Origin: Bacilli bacterium
GTDB taxonomy: Bacteria; Bacillota_I; Bacilli_A; RF39; UBA660
Reading direction: 5' to 3'
DNA: 64,000 bases
Assembly (NCBI GenBank): GCA_017541885.1
Contig: JAFXYF010000015.1
Location: 62,001 to 126,000 of the forward strand
Shown: in pieces, positions 15,591 through 24,668 of the stretch
Layout of the letters: each line of letters opens with the position of its first letter
Numbering within the stretch: position 1 is the stretch's first letter
Notes under the pieces: generated by a model
The model's input: only the letters and a program-made list of their open reading frames with translations
Databases searched by the model: none
What the model was told of the DNA's origin: nothing
Position numbers and translations under genes: made by a program

Positions 15591-15632
15591 GTGCTTTTTG
15601 ATATAATTGTTAGTATGATAGAGGTGGCTATT

Positions 15633-18116
15633 ATGACAAATAACAATATCATTTTTTCAATTTGTAGTTTTGTTTATATTGTTTTAATTTGTATAATTTA
15701 CTTTTCTAAGAAACGTTTAAACAACATTGAAAATAAAATCTATTCGACGTTGATTATTACTAATTTGATTGGTTTAATTATTGAAATATCAGGATCGTTT
15801 TTTACTAATGGTCTAGGTTATAGTTTTTTGCAAATAGTTTCTTTAAGATTGATAAATGTTTATTTTCTGACATGGCTTTCAATTTTTACTTATTATGTTT
15901 TTATTATTTCTGTTGATATTAATAAGTTAAAAGAAAGATTTGCAAGAATAAATACATTTGTGATTTGTGGTTTTTTCATACTTTTATTATTGGTGCTTAT
16001 ACTACCATTAAATATACAATATGAAGGCGGTTATATTGTATATACCTATGGCCCTTCTGTAATGTTTTTATATGGTGTTTCTTTTGTTTATGTTTTGATA
16101 TGTTTTATATTATTATTATTTAATATTAAAAGACTAGGAAACAAAAAGTATTTACCATTAATTACATTTTTCGTTTTGGGAGTAGTTACTGCAATTGTTC
16201 AGATGAATTATCCTGAATTAATTATTTTATCTTCTATGGAATCTTTTGTAACTGTAATGATGTATCATACAATTGAAAATCCTGATATGAAGATGGTTCA
16301 AGCTTTAGAGATAGCTAGAGAGTCTGCTGATAGAGCAAACAATTCTAAGACTGAGTTTCTTTCTAGTATGTCTCATGAGATTCGTACTCCATTAAATGCC
16401 ATTGTTGGATTTAGTGATTGTATTGTTGATGCTAATAATTTAGTTGAAGCTAAAGAAAATGCGAAAGATATTGTTAATGCAAGTCAAACATTACTTGAAA
16501 TCGTTAATGGAATTTTGGATATTTCTAAAATTGAAGCTGGTAAGATGGAGATAGTTAATACGAAGTATAATGCTAGAGAAGTTTTTACAGAAGTTGCTAA
16601 ACTAATAACTCCTAGAATGAAAGAAAAGGGCCTTGATTTTACTTATATGATTGATCCTAATTTACCAGCAACTTTATTTGGTGATAAAGCTAACTTGAAG
16701 AAAATTGTTACAAACTTCTTAAGTAATGCTTGTAAATATACGGATAGAGGTTTTGTTAGATATGAAGTGCATTGTGTTAAATTGGGTGAGTATTGTAGAT
16801 TAATTATTTCTGTAGAAGACTCTGGGCGTGGAATTAAGAAAGATAGTGTTGATAAACTATTTAATAGATTCCAAAGAGTAGATGAAGATAGAAATACTAC
16901 TATTGAGGGTACTGGTCTTGGACTTGCAATTACTAAACAATTAACTGAATTAATGGGTGGTAAAGTAATTGTTCACACAGTGTTTGGACAAGGATCTAAA
17001 TTTACTGCTGTTATAAATCAAAAGATTGAATCTATGAACGAAGTAGAAGAAACAGTTGTTCATACTGAATTGAATTTAACTGATGTACGAATATTAATTG
17101 TTGATGATGCTCCACTTAATTTGAAAGTAGCCACAAAGTTAATGCAAAAGTATGGAGCTAATAATATTGATACTTGTATGAGTGGATTTGAATGTATTCG
17201 TAAGATACAAGAGGGAGAAAAATACGACTTAATCTTTATGGATGATATGATGCCTAAGATGAGTGGTATTGAAACTTTTAGTAAGTTAAAACAAACTCCT
17301 CATTTCCATACTCCAACAATTGCTTTAACAGCTAATGCAATTACTGGTATGAGAGAAAAATATTTATCTGTTGGATTTAATGATTATTTAGCTAAACCAA
17401 TGGATCAAATGGAATTAATTAGAGTATGTAATGAACTTCTTGGAAGAGAAGATACTACTTCTAAGATAGTTGTTCCTGTAGAAGAAACTGAAGAAGAAAA
17501 GTTAGAGAGAACTGCAGTTATTCCTGTTCCTGAAAATATTGAACAATTAATAGGAGATGCTGCACAGATGGAAGGTACTGCAGTAGTAGAGGAGAAAGTT
17601 AAAGAAGAGAGCATTGAAACATTAGAAGAGACTCCTGAGACTGAACCTGAGACAACACCTATGACAGTTCCTTTGATTGAAGTTGAGGAGATTAATCTAC
17701 CGCCACTCATGGAAAGTTCTACTGAGAATAGTACTACTGCCGAGGTGTATGACAGAAATTATTTAGAGAAAAACGGAGTAGATGTTAATAAAGCATTAGA
17801 GATGCTTGGAGATATGGATATGTATAATGCTACTGTTCATGACTTTGTATCTGAAGTAGAAGAGAAGTGGAAAAGAATAGAGAGTAATTTAGAGAGTGGT
17901 AACATGTCTGATTACTCAATAGATGTTCATAGTTTGAAGAGTGATTGTAAGTATCTTGGATTTATGCCTTTAGCAGATATTGCTTATGATCATGAACTTA
18001 AGAGTAAAGAAAATAATTATGAATATGTTAAAGAACACTTTGAAGAGTTAAGAGAAGGATATAATAAGTACTTAGATATTGCGAAGAAATATGCTAGTAA
18101 TAATCCTGTAAATTAA
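15633..18116 (+). CDS. Hybrid sensor histidine kinase with REC and HPt domains
   Basis: An 827-residue membrane kinase. Six or seven hydrophobic spans fill residues 1-210. HisKA has the phospho-accepting H248 in SHEIRTPLN. The HATPase has NFLSNACKY, DSGRGI and GTGLGLAI. A receiver domain follows with phospho-acceptor D537 in FMDDMMPKMSG. An acidic, proline-rich linker (about 610-700) leads to an HPt domain with H766 in VHSLKS. A complete four-step phosphorelay is thus in one chain, but no response regulator lies nearby. ATG 15633 follows GAGGTGG; the TTG at 15591 precedes the TATAAT (15602-15607) and is not the start. Signal unknown. Confidence 0.93.
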   Translation: MTNNNIIFSICSFVYIVLICIIYFSKKRLNNIENKIYSTLIITNLIGLIIEISGSFFTNGLGYSFLQIVSLRLINVYFLTWLSIFTYYVFIISVDINKLKERFARINTFVICGFFILLLLVLILPLNIQYEGGYIVYTYGPSVMFLYGVSFVYVLICFILLLFNIKRLGNKKYLPLITFFVLGVVTAIVQMNYPELIILSSMESFVTVMMYHTIENPDMKMVQALEIARESADRANNSKTEFLSSMSHEIRTPLNAIVGFSDCIVDANNLVEAKENAKDIVNASQTLLEIVNGILDISKIEAGKMEIVNTKYNAREVFTEVAKLITPRMKEKGLDFTYMIDPNLPATLFGDKANLKKIVTNFLSNACKYTDRGFVRYEVHCVKLGEYCRLIISVEDSGRGIKKDSVDKLFNRFQRVDEDRNTTIEGTGLGLAITKQLTELMGGKVIVHTVFGQGSKFTAVINQKIESMNEVEETVVHTELNLTDVRILIVDDAPLNLKVATKLMQKYGANNIDTCMSGFECIRKIQEGEKYDLIFMDDMMPKMSGIETFSKLKQTPHFHTPTIALTANAITGMREKYLSVGFNDYLAKPMDQMELIRVCNELLGREDTTSKIVVPVEETEEEKLERTAVIPVPENIEQLIGDAAQMEGTAVVEEKVKEESIETLEETPETEPETTPMTVPLIEVEEINLPPLMESSTENSTTAEVYDRNYLEKNGVDVNKALEMLGDMDMYNATVHDFVSEVEEKWKRIESNLESGNMSDYSIDVHSLKSDCKYLGFMPLADIAYDHELKSKENNYEYVKEHFEELREGYNKYLDIAKKYASNNPVN

Positions 18117-18120
18117 TAAA

Positions 18121-18147
18121 AAAAGTCAGATTTAATCTGACTTTTTT
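18121..18147. terminator. Bidirectional terminator
   Basis: AGTCAGA (18124-18130), loop, TCTGACT (18136-18142) with flanking A and T runs, between the convergent kinase and TspO genes. Confidence 0.85.
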
Positions 18148-18604
18148 AAATGTTTAATAAATAAATTGAAAGTGATAGGATGGTTGCAAAAACTGATAAA
18201 CATATATAGGGAATCAAAAAATACTTAGTTTTATTCTTTAAAAGAGAAGTTTCTTCATATAAGAATAATACTGATATTAATGTAGTTATACATGAAATAA
18301 AGCCTAAGAAATTATTCTTTAAAATAAAAAATACAATTACAAAACTTTGATTAAGAATATAATTTATTAGAAGTGTAATTTTATAAGAATTTGGTATTTC
18401 TTTCCACTTATATGAGTATACTATTTTGTATATTGTATAAGCTGTTAAGATATAAATTATTGTCCAACTTATACCATAAAATGATTTTGGTGGTGTAAAG
18501 AATGGAGTTTTAATTTTATCTAGATAATTGTAATCTACCTTTAATATACTTGTTAAAAACCATGGTACTAAACATAATAAATATGTAAATATCTTTTTAA
18601 TCAT
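18146..18604 (-). CDS. TspO/MBR family membrane protein
   Basis: A 152-residue protein with five membrane spans, the TspO/translocator-protein layout. It has the family's PP-x-FYGISWTIIYILTAYT loop and helix (residues 38-59) and a final PYICLSVFATILSLSIYLLN helix region (near 129-151). TspO proteins bind porphyrins and related ligands and are linked to stress responses. The family is usually tryptophan-rich; few Trp remain here. On the minus strand, GAGGAGA lies upstream of the ATG. Confidence 0.87.
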   Translation of the reverse strand: MIKKIFTYLLCLVPWFLTSILKVDYNYLDKIKTPFFTPPKSFYGISWTIIYILTAYTIYKIVYSYKWKEIPNSYKITLLINYILNQSFVIVFFILKNNFLGFISCITTLISVLFLYEETSLLKNKTKYFLIPYICLSVFATILSLSIYLLNI

Positions 18605-18674
18605 TTCTTCATCTCCTCTTTTCTTATTTTATGTTTTATATTATAATATTATTAGTTTTTTAGGAGGAAATTTT

Positions 18675-19829
18675 ATGGATGAACAAATTGTACTTGATGA
18701 GAAAAATATGATAACAATGAAATTGCTTCATTATTTTATTACTGAAAAAAATTATAATCCTATAATACTTCAAGGGGTAGACAATGAGATCTGGCTTGAG
18801 AATTTAGATGAAGATTGTAAGGTAATTCGAATTGTTTCTAATTATATTCATAATGATGAACAGTTTGATTTTGATGTATTTAAGACTAAAAGAATTTTAA
18901 AGAAGATTAAGAAAAAGACTTTTTCTTTTAGATTGAATGTTATGAGTATATTTTTATCTATGGGAGATAATATTACTGAAGATATTAATGCTGATCCTAA
19001 TTTAATGTGTATTAATGTTAAAGATGAGAAAGATATTTCGAAGAGTAAGATAATAAAAGAAATATTTCCAGATTTATCTGATAAATTAAAATACAGTGAA
19101 GAGGGTGTTGAATTATTTATGAAGATTACTGGAGATATTAATAAACATAATAAAGAAGATGCAACTAGACTTGAAAAAGTATTTAAGAGTAAAGTTCCTT
19201 ATATTACTTATTTCTTAATTGCAGTTAATTGTATTTTCTATTTTGTACCTTTAATACTTGGACAATATCAATATGTAATTGATACATTATGTGTACATGG
19301 ACCTAGCATTAGAGCAGGACAATATTATAGATTACTTACTGGTATAGTATTACATGGAAGTTTAATGCATTTATTCTTTAACTGTTATTCATTATATGTA
19401 ATTGGTTCTCAGATTGAGAGTTTCTTAGGTAAGTTTAAATATTTAATTATTTATATATTTGCTGGACTTACAGGATCACTTTTATCAATTACTATGAGTG
19501 GTGGAGTTGCATCAGTAGGTGCCAGTGGAGCAATCTTTGGACTTATGGGAGCGCTTCTATACTTTGGATACTACTACAGAGTATATTTAGGAAATGTTGT
19601 TAAGAGTCAAATTTTACCATTAATTGTACTTAACTTATTATTTGGTTTCTTTGCTGAAGGAATTGATAATGCAGCACATATTGGTGGATTAATTGGTGGT
19701 ATTATTATTACTATGGCTTTAGGTGTTAAAGATAAATCATCTACTTTTGAAAAAGTAAATGGATGGATAATTGCATTTATCTTCTTAGCATTCTTGAGTT
19801 ATATGGGAATAGTAATGGCTGGTAGATAA
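18675..19829 (+). CDS. Rhomboid family intramembrane serine protease, fused N-domain
   Basis: A 384-residue protein. The first 175 residues form a soluble domain of a type seen in some Firmicute rhomboids such as YqgP. Six or seven membrane spans follow. The catalytic dyad is S284 in GASGAIFG and H335 in NAAHIGGLIGG, and the HLFFNCYSLYVIG segment carries the oxyanion H and N. All are intact, so cleavage of membrane proteins in the bilayer is expected. TTAGGAGG precedes the ATG. It stands alone with a terminator downstream. Confidence 0.93.
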   Translation: MDEQIVLDEKNMITMKLLHYFITEKNYNPIILQGVDNEIWLENLDEDCKVIRIVSNYIHNDEQFDFDVFKTKRILKKIKKKTFSFRLNVMSIFLSMGDNITEDINADPNLMCINVKDEKDISKSKIIKEIFPDLSDKLKYSEEGVELFMKITGDINKHNKEDATRLEKVFKSKVPYITYFLIAVNCIFYFVPLILGQYQYVIDTLCVHGPSIRAGQYYRLLTGIVLHGSLMHLFFNCYSLYVIGSQIESFLGKFKYLIIYIFAGLTGSLLSITMSGGVASVGASGAIFGLMGALLYFGYYYRVYLGNVVKSQILPLIVLNLLFGFFAEGIDNAAHIGGLIGGIIITMALGVKDKSSTFEKVNGWIIAFIFLAFLSYMGIVMAGR

Positions 19830-19833
19830 TAAT

Positions 19834-19861
19834 AAAAGTCACTATTTAGGTAGTGACTTTT
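19834..19861 (+). terminator. Intrinsic terminator
   Basis: AAAAGTCACTA (19834-19844), loop TTTAGG, TAGTGACTTTT (19851-19861). Confidence 0.9.
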
Positions 19862-19925
19862 CTATTGTATTTCAATTGTGAAAATGATAGAATATAGGTA
19901 TAATATTATAGTGAGAGGTGATATT

Positions 19926-20180
19926 ATGTCACAAGAACAGACAAGTTTATTTGATATTCAAGAAATTGATGCAGAAAACATTCGTGAAACTTTAAAAGAA
20001 GTTTATGCATCACTTGAGGAAAGAGGATATAATCCAACTAATCAAATTGTTGGATACTTGATTAGTGGTGACCCTGGATATATTTCAAGCTATAAAGATG
20101 CGAGAAGTAAGATTCAAGAGATTGATCGCGCTAAGATAGTAGAAATCTTATTATTAGAATTTCAAAAACAAAATAAATGA
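19926..20180 (+). CDS. ireB: IreB family regulatory phosphoprotein
   Basis: An 84-residue cytoplasmic protein of the IreB/YrzL (DUF965) family, a substrate of PASTA Ser/Thr kinases in enterococci that affects cell-wall stress and cephalosporin tolerance. The hallmark ETLKEVYASLEERGYNP and GYLISGDPGYI segments are present (near residues 19-36 and 41-52), and T6 lies in the N-terminal tail where IreB is phosphorylated. ATG 19926 follows AGAGGTGA. The TGA stop overlaps the ruvX ATG. First gene of a conserved Bacilli block. Confidence 0.94.
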   Translation: MSQEQTSLFDIQEIDAENIRETLKEVYASLEERGYNPTNQIVGYLISGDPGYISSYKDARSKIQEIDRAKIVEILLLEFQKQNK

Positions 20181-20593
20181 GATATTTAGGACTTGATTTA
20201 GGTAGTAGAACTTTAGGTGTTGCGGTAAGCGATAAGACTGGTACTATTGCGAATAGTGTTAAAGTGATAAGACATCAAGAAGATTATGATGCATTAGTAG
20301 GGGAAGTTTGCGATTTGGTACGTGAATATGATGTAGAGTCTATTGTGCTTGGTTTCCCTAAAAATATGAATGGGACAATTGGGCCTAAAGGAGAACTTAG
20401 TATAGACTTTAAACAAAAATTAGAGAGTGTTCTTTCTATACCTGTTATATTACAAGATGAAAGACTTACTACGAAGAGTGCTACCGATATGTTGATTATG
20501 GGTGATGTGTCTCGTAAAAAGAGACATGAAGTTGTTGATTCTGTTGCAGCAACTATAATATTACAATCATATTTAGATAGGAGAGATAATTAA
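20177..20593 (+). CDS. ruvX: Putative Holliday junction resolvase RuvX/YqgF
   Basis: A 138-residue RNase H-fold nuclease. Acidic residues sit in GLDLGSRTLGVAVSD (D5 of the first strand), in the central VLGFP strand region, in QDERLTT near 95, and in VDSVAA near the end. YqgF acts in pre-16S rRNA processing and has been proposed as a junction resolvase. Translation begins in a four-base overlap with ireB, with no separate ribosome site, so it is coupled. Confidence 0.94.
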   Translation: MRYLGLDLGSRTLGVAVSDKTGTIANSVKVIRHQEDYDALVGEVCDLVREYDVESIVLGFPKNMNGTIGPKGELSIDFKQKLESVLSIPVILQDERLTTKSATDMLIMGDVSRKKRHEVVDSVAATIILQSYLDRRDN

Positions 20594-20594
20594 T

Positions 20595-20891
20595 ATGAAA
20601 AAGAATACATTTAGTATGTTAGATGAAAACGGAAAAGAAATAATTTATGATGTTTTATTTACTTTTGAAAGTGAAGAAACTCATAAGAATTATATTGTAT
20701 ACACAGATAATACAAAGGATGAGACAGGAAATATTGAAGTATATGCTTCTATTTATGATCCTAATGATCCTCATAGTAAATTAGAGGCAATTAAAACTGA
20801 TAAAGAGTGGAAAGTAATTGAAACTATTCTTGATACATTACAAGAAGAAGTTCGTAAGAAAAAAGCTGAAAAAGAAAATAACGAGCAATAG
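20595..20891 (+). CDS. DUF1292 (YrzB-like) protein
   Basis: A 98-residue acidic protein matching DUF1292: FTFESEETHKNYIVYTD near residues 23-39 and YASIYDP near 53. The C-terminal tail is K/E-rich. The position between ruvX and mltG is the Bacillus yrzB position. Function is unknown. Its start lies two bases after the ruvX stop. Confidence 0.9.
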   Translation: MKKNTFSMLDENGKEIIYDVLFTFESEETHKNYIVYTDNTKDETGNIEVYASIYDPNDPHSKLEAIKTDKEWKVIETILDTLQEEVRKKKAEKENNEQ

Positions 20892-20912
20892 CTCTTATTT
20901 TTTGGAGGAAGT

Positions 20913-21983
20913 ATGAAGAAAAAAGTAAGGTTTAAACCTCTCTTATTTCTTTTTTTCTTATTTGCAATTGTTTTAATTGGTTGTGGTGTAACTTGGATGT
21001 ATTTAGAAAGTCCAGTTGACAAAAATGATAATGAGATTATTGAAGTAAAAGTAGAGAGTGGTACATATTCTTCAAAAATTGGAGAATTATTAAAAGAAAA
21101 AGGGTTAATTAGAAGTGTTCTTTTATTTAAAATACATTTAAAAATTGATAAAGTTGATGATTTAAAAGCATCTAATTATAAATTTACTAAGAGTATGAGT
21201 ATGCAAGAGATTATTAAATCACTTGAAAAGGGTGTTATTAGTAATGATGATGCGATTAAGATGACTTTTAAAGATGGAGAAAGAATACCTAGTTATGCAA
21301 AAGAAATATCTGATAAATTAGAAATTTCATATGATTCTGTTATTGAAGTAATGAAAGATAAAGAATATATGAATGAGTTAATTGGTAAGTATTGGTTTTT
21401 AACAGATAAGATATTACAAGATGGAATTTATTATCCTTTAGAGGGATACCTTGCTCCTGAGACTTATTATTTTGATCCTGATAGTAATGTTAAAACTATA
21501 ATTGAAAGATTACTTGATCAAACAGAAGACAACTTAGAAGAATATAAAGAAACTATGAAGAGCGATCCTCATTACTTTATTACTATGGCAAGTGTTGCTC
21601 AACTTGAAGGTACTAATACTGAAAATAGAAGTATGATAGTTGGTATATTTAAAAATAGACTTGCTAAGGGTATGAATATGGGTAGTGATGTAACTACATA
21701 TTATGCTTTACAAAAGAGTATGAAAGAGGATTTAACTGCTAAAGAAATTGAAACTGTTAATCCATATAATACTAGAGGAGCTAATATGATTGGTAAGATG
21801 CCAATTGGTCCTATTTGTAATCCTAATATGTCTAGTATTGAGGCAGCAGTTAAACCTAAGAGTAGTGATTATTTATTCTTTGTAGCAGATAAATATGGAA
21901 ATATATTCTATACAAAGACTAATGCTGAGCATAATCAAAAAGTAGCAGAAATAAAAGCAAAAGGTGATTGGATTTTTGATTAA
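20913..21983 (+). CDS. mltG: Endolytic transglycosylase MltG
   Basis: A 356-residue membrane-anchored enzyme that cuts nascent glycan strands and ends their elongation. One N-terminal membrane span (residues 8-31) is followed by a LysM-like segment and the YceG domain: EGYLAPETYYF near 182 and MASVAQLEGT near 226, then IVGIFKNRLAKGM and SDVTTYYAL. The catalytic Glu should be the E of QLEG; the preceding conserved Glu is Gln here, a family variation. GGAGG precedes the ATG. A small GAGC-AATA-GCTC hairpin lies just upstream. Confidence 0.93.
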   Translation: MKKKVRFKPLLFLFFLFAIVLIGCGVTWMYLESPVDKNDNEIIEVKVESGTYSSKIGELLKEKGLIRSVLLFKIHLKIDKVDDLKASNYKFTKSMSMQEIIKSLEKGVISNDDAIKMTFKDGERIPSYAKEISDKLEISYDSVIEVMKDKEYMNELIGKYWFLTDKILQDGIYYPLEGYLAPETYYFDPDSNVKTIIERLLDQTEDNLEEYKETMKSDPHYFITMASVAQLEGTNTENRSMIVGIFKNRLAKGMNMGSDVTTYYALQKSMKEDLTAKEIETVNPYNTRGANMIGKMPIGPICNPNMSSIEAAVKPKSSDYLFFVADKYGNIFYTKTNAEHNQKVAEIKAKGDWIFD

Positions 21984-21984
21984 T

Positions 21985-22569
21985 ATGAATAACTTAATAG
22001 AAGAGATGAAGAATTATGCTGTAATAAATCATGTTCCAATTATTACAGATGGTGGACTTCATTATTTAGAAGATTATATTAAAAAACATAATATTAAAAA
22101 TATTTTAGAAGTTGGAACTGCAATAGGTTATTCTGCTATTTGTATGTGTAATATAGATTCGGATATAACAGTTACTACAATAGAGAGAGATGAAGCTAGA
22201 TATTTAGAAGCTGTAAAGAATATTAAAAAAGGAAATTTAGAAGATAGAATTGAATTAATATTTGGAGATGCTTTAGAAGTAAATTTAGAAGATAAATATG
22301 ATCTTATATTTATAGATGCTGCTAAAGCACAGAATGGAAAATTTTTTGAAAGATTTGAAATCAATTTAAAAGATAATGGAACTATAATTACTGATAATAT
22401 GAATTTTCATGGATTGGTATTTAAAAATGAAGAAGAGATTGAGAGTAGAAATCTTAGACAGTTAGTTAGAAAAGTTAGAAACTATAAAGAGTTTTTAATT
22501 AGTAATCCAAAATATGAAACTCTTTTTTTAGATATTGGAGATGGACTTGCTGTTAGTGTTAAGAAATAA
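21985..22569 (+). CDS. trmR: TrmR-like tRNA wobble-uridine O-methyltransferase
   Basis: A 194-residue class I SAM methyltransferase. Motif I is LEVGTAIGYSA near residues 35-45, an acidic TIERD lies at the end of beta-2, and DLIFIDAAKA (near 105-114) carries the metal-binding Asp of catechol-type O-methyltransferases. The position after mltG and before two U32 genes is that of Bacillus yrrM (trmR), which methylates 5-hydroxyuridine at tRNA position 34 to mo5U. ATG 21985 lies one base after the mltG stop with no clear ribosome site, so translation is probably coupled. Confidence 0.88.
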   Translation: MNNLIEEMKNYAVINHVPIITDGGLHYLEDYIKKHNIKNILEVGTAIGYSAICMCNIDSDITVTTIERDEARYLEAVKNIKKGNLEDRIELIFGDALEVNLEDKYDLIFIDAAKAQNGKFFERFEINLKDNGTIITDNMNFHGLVFKNEEEIESRNLRQLVRKVRNYKEFLISNPKYETLFLDIGDGLAVSVKK

Positions 22570-22595
22570 AAGAAAGATGATTTCTTTCTTTTTTT
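22569..22595 (+). terminator. Intrinsic terminator
   Basis: AAAGAAA (22569-22575), loop GATGA, TTTCTTT (22581-22587), T tract. It separates trmR from the U32 genes, which have a TATAAT-like element and their own ribosome site. Confidence 0.7.
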
Positions 22596-22635
22596 AATAA
22601 TTTAATATATAATATATGCGATAAGAGGTGAGTGT

Positions 22636-23475
22636 ATGAAGATACTTGTAGAACCTAAGAGTAAAATAATAGAAAATATAAAGTGTGATGGATTAATTCT
22701 TGCATTAAATAATTATGCAGTAGAGTCTGTTGTTTACTTTGATTTAGATGAGATAAAAGAAATAAAAAAATCTAATTTAGAAATATTTGTTAAAGTTAAT
22801 CGTAATTTTTTTAATGAAGATATAGATGGATTAAAAGAAGTTTTAAAAGAATTAGATAATATTGGAATAAATGGAGTATTCTTTTATGACTTAGCAGTAT
22901 TACAAATTAAAAAAGAATTAGATTTAAAATTACCATTGATTTGGAATCAAACACATATGGTTAATAATTATCGTACTTGTGATTATTACTATAGTAAGGG
23001 AGTAGAATATGCCTTACTTGGAAAAGAAATTACTTTAGATGAAATTAAAGAAATAATAGAGAAGAGTAAGATATCTTGTATGGTAGAAGTTATATCAATA
23101 CCATCAGTAGCTTTTAGTAAAAGAAAACTAGTAACAAATTATTATAAAGATCTTGGTAAAGATGGAGATAAAAATTTACTTGTTAAAGAAAAAGTTACAG
23201 GAGATTTTTATAAAGTAATTGAAGATAATTATGGTACTTGTTTTTATTTAAATAAGATTACTAATGGTACTTCTGTTATTAAAGATTTATATGATGTAAA
23301 TTGTCCATACATTATTCTTAGAGAATATGGAATAGATAATTTTAATGAATTAGTTGATGATACATATTCATATGTTAGTGGAGGATGTATTGATACTGAT
23401 TATTTATCTAAATATGAAAAGTTAGGGGATAGTACAAACTTCTTTTTCAAGAAAACTATCTATAAGGTGAAGTAA
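22636..23475 (+). CDS. Peptidase U32-like protein, YrrN/TrhP1-type
   Basis: A 279-residue TIM-barrel protein related to the U32 family but shorter and without the cysteine-rich signature of its downstream partner. The segment LPLIWNQTHMVNN (near 106-118) and the repeated beta-alpha pattern fit. In Bacillus the pair yrrN-yrrO is required for prephenate-dependent hydroxylation of tRNA U34, the step before TrmR. It is two bases from the next gene. RBS AGAGGTGAG. Confidence 0.83.
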   Translation: MKILVEPKSKIIENIKCDGLILALNNYAVESVVYFDLDEIKEIKKSNLEIFVKVNRNFFNEDIDGLKEVLKELDNIGINGVFFYDLAVLQIKKELDLKLPLIWNQTHMVNNYRTCDYYYSKGVEYALLGKEITLDEIKEIIEKSKISCMVEVISIPSVAFSKRKLVTNYYKDLGKDGDKNLLVKEKVTGDFYKVIEDNYGTCFYLNKITNGTSVIKDLYDVNCPYIILREYGIDNFNELVDDTYSYVSGGCIDTDYLSKYEKLGDSTNFFFKKTIYKVK

Positions 23476-23476
23476 G

Positions 23477-24664
23477 ATGAAAAGAATTGAATTATTATCT
23501 CCTGCAGGAGATTTAGAAAGATTAAAAGTTACCTTACTTTATGGAGCAGATGCAGTATATATTGGTGGACAACAATATAGTCTTCGTGCTAATGCGAATA
23601 ATTTTAGTATTGATGAAATACGTGAAGGTTGTGAGTTTGCACATAAGCTTGGTAAAAAAGTACATTTAACTTTAAATATAGTTTTCCATAATGAAGATAT
23701 GGATGGAGTAGAGGAATATATTAAAGATGTAGTGGAAGCAGGAATTGATGCATTTATAGTTAGTGATCCATTTATAATTTCATATATTAAGAAGAATTAT
23801 CCTAATGTACAAGTACATTTAAGTACTCAGAATTCTACTAGCAATTATGAAGCTATTAGGTTCTTTGAATCTGAAGGAGTAGATAGGGTAGTTCTTGCGA
23901 GAGAGTTAAGTAAAGTACAAATAGAAGAAGTTATTAAAAATGTAAATTGTGATATAGAGACTTTTATTCATGGAGCAATGTGTACTTGCTTTAGTGGTCG
24001 CTGTGCACTTTCTAATTATGTAACTAATAGAGATGCTAATAGAGGTGGATGTGCTCAAGTATGTAGATTCTCTTTTGAGAATTCTGGAGAAAAAGACTTT
24101 ACAATGGCTACTAAAGATATGAATATGGCTAATCATATTAAAGATCTAATAGATATTGGTGTTACTAGTTTAAAAGTAGAAGGTAGAATGAGATCTTTAT
24201 ATTATTTGGCAGTTGTAATTGGTACCTATAGAGCTATTATAGATGACTTATATGCTGGTACTATGACTGATGATAAGATGAAGACCTATCAAGCTAGACT
24301 TGATAGAGTAGCAAATAGAGAAACTTCTACACATTTCTTTACTAGAGAAGAGAATTATACTGACCAATATTATAGTGGTAGAAGTGAAGTTTCTAATCAA
24401 GATTATTTAGGACAAGTTATTTCATATGATAAAGAGAATAAATTACTTAAAATATTTGAGAGAAATTATTTTGAAGTAGGAGATACAATAGAGTTATTTA
24501 CTCCTAATGGAGATCATATAGAGTTTGTTTTGGAAGATTTATATAATCAAGAAATGGAAGCTGAAGATATTGCTAGACATCCTGATGATGTTTACTACTT
24601 AGGACTTGATACTGATATAGATATTCCAGAGTACTCTATGATTAAAATAGTTAAGGCTGGGTGA
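23477..24664 (+). CDS. U32 family tRNA hydroxylation protein, YrrO/TrhP2-type
   Basis: A 395-residue protein. It opens with ELLSPAGDLERLK and GADAVYIGG (residues 4-32), the U32 start. The signature CTCFSGRCALSNYVTNRD with a following GGCAQVCR (near 170-200) carries the cysteines thought to hold an iron-sulfur cluster. A C-terminal beta-barrel with DYLGQVISYD follows. Members of this family hydroxylate tRNA U34 or, in other branches, act in ubiquinone synthesis; the old peptidase label is doubtful. Context with trmR favours mo5U formation. It ends in TGA, with the next start four bases on. Confidence 0.9.
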   Translation: MKRIELLSPAGDLERLKVTLLYGADAVYIGGQQYSLRANANNFSIDEIREGCEFAHKLGKKVHLTLNIVFHNEDMDGVEEYIKDVVEAGIDAFIVSDPFIISYIKKNYPNVQVHLSTQNSTSNYEAIRFFESEGVDRVVLARELSKVQIEEVIKNVNCDIETFIHGAMCTCFSGRCALSNYVTNRDANRGGCAQVCRFSFENSGEKDFTMATKDMNMANHIKDLIDIGVTSLKVEGRMRSLYYLAVVIGTYRAIIDDLYAGTMTDDKMKTYQARLDRVANRETSTHFFTREENYTDQYYSGRSEVSNQDYLGQVISYDKENKLLKIFERNYFEVGDTIELFTPNGDHIEFVLEDLYNQEMEAEDIARHPDDVYYLGLDTDIDIPEYSMIKIVKAG

Positions 24665-24668
24665 TATT

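Noticed and set aside
20881-20912. Terminator between yrzB-like gene and mltG
   Set aside because: The GAGC/GCTC hairpin has only four pairs and a broken T tract; the genes are conserved neighbours and likely co-transcribed.
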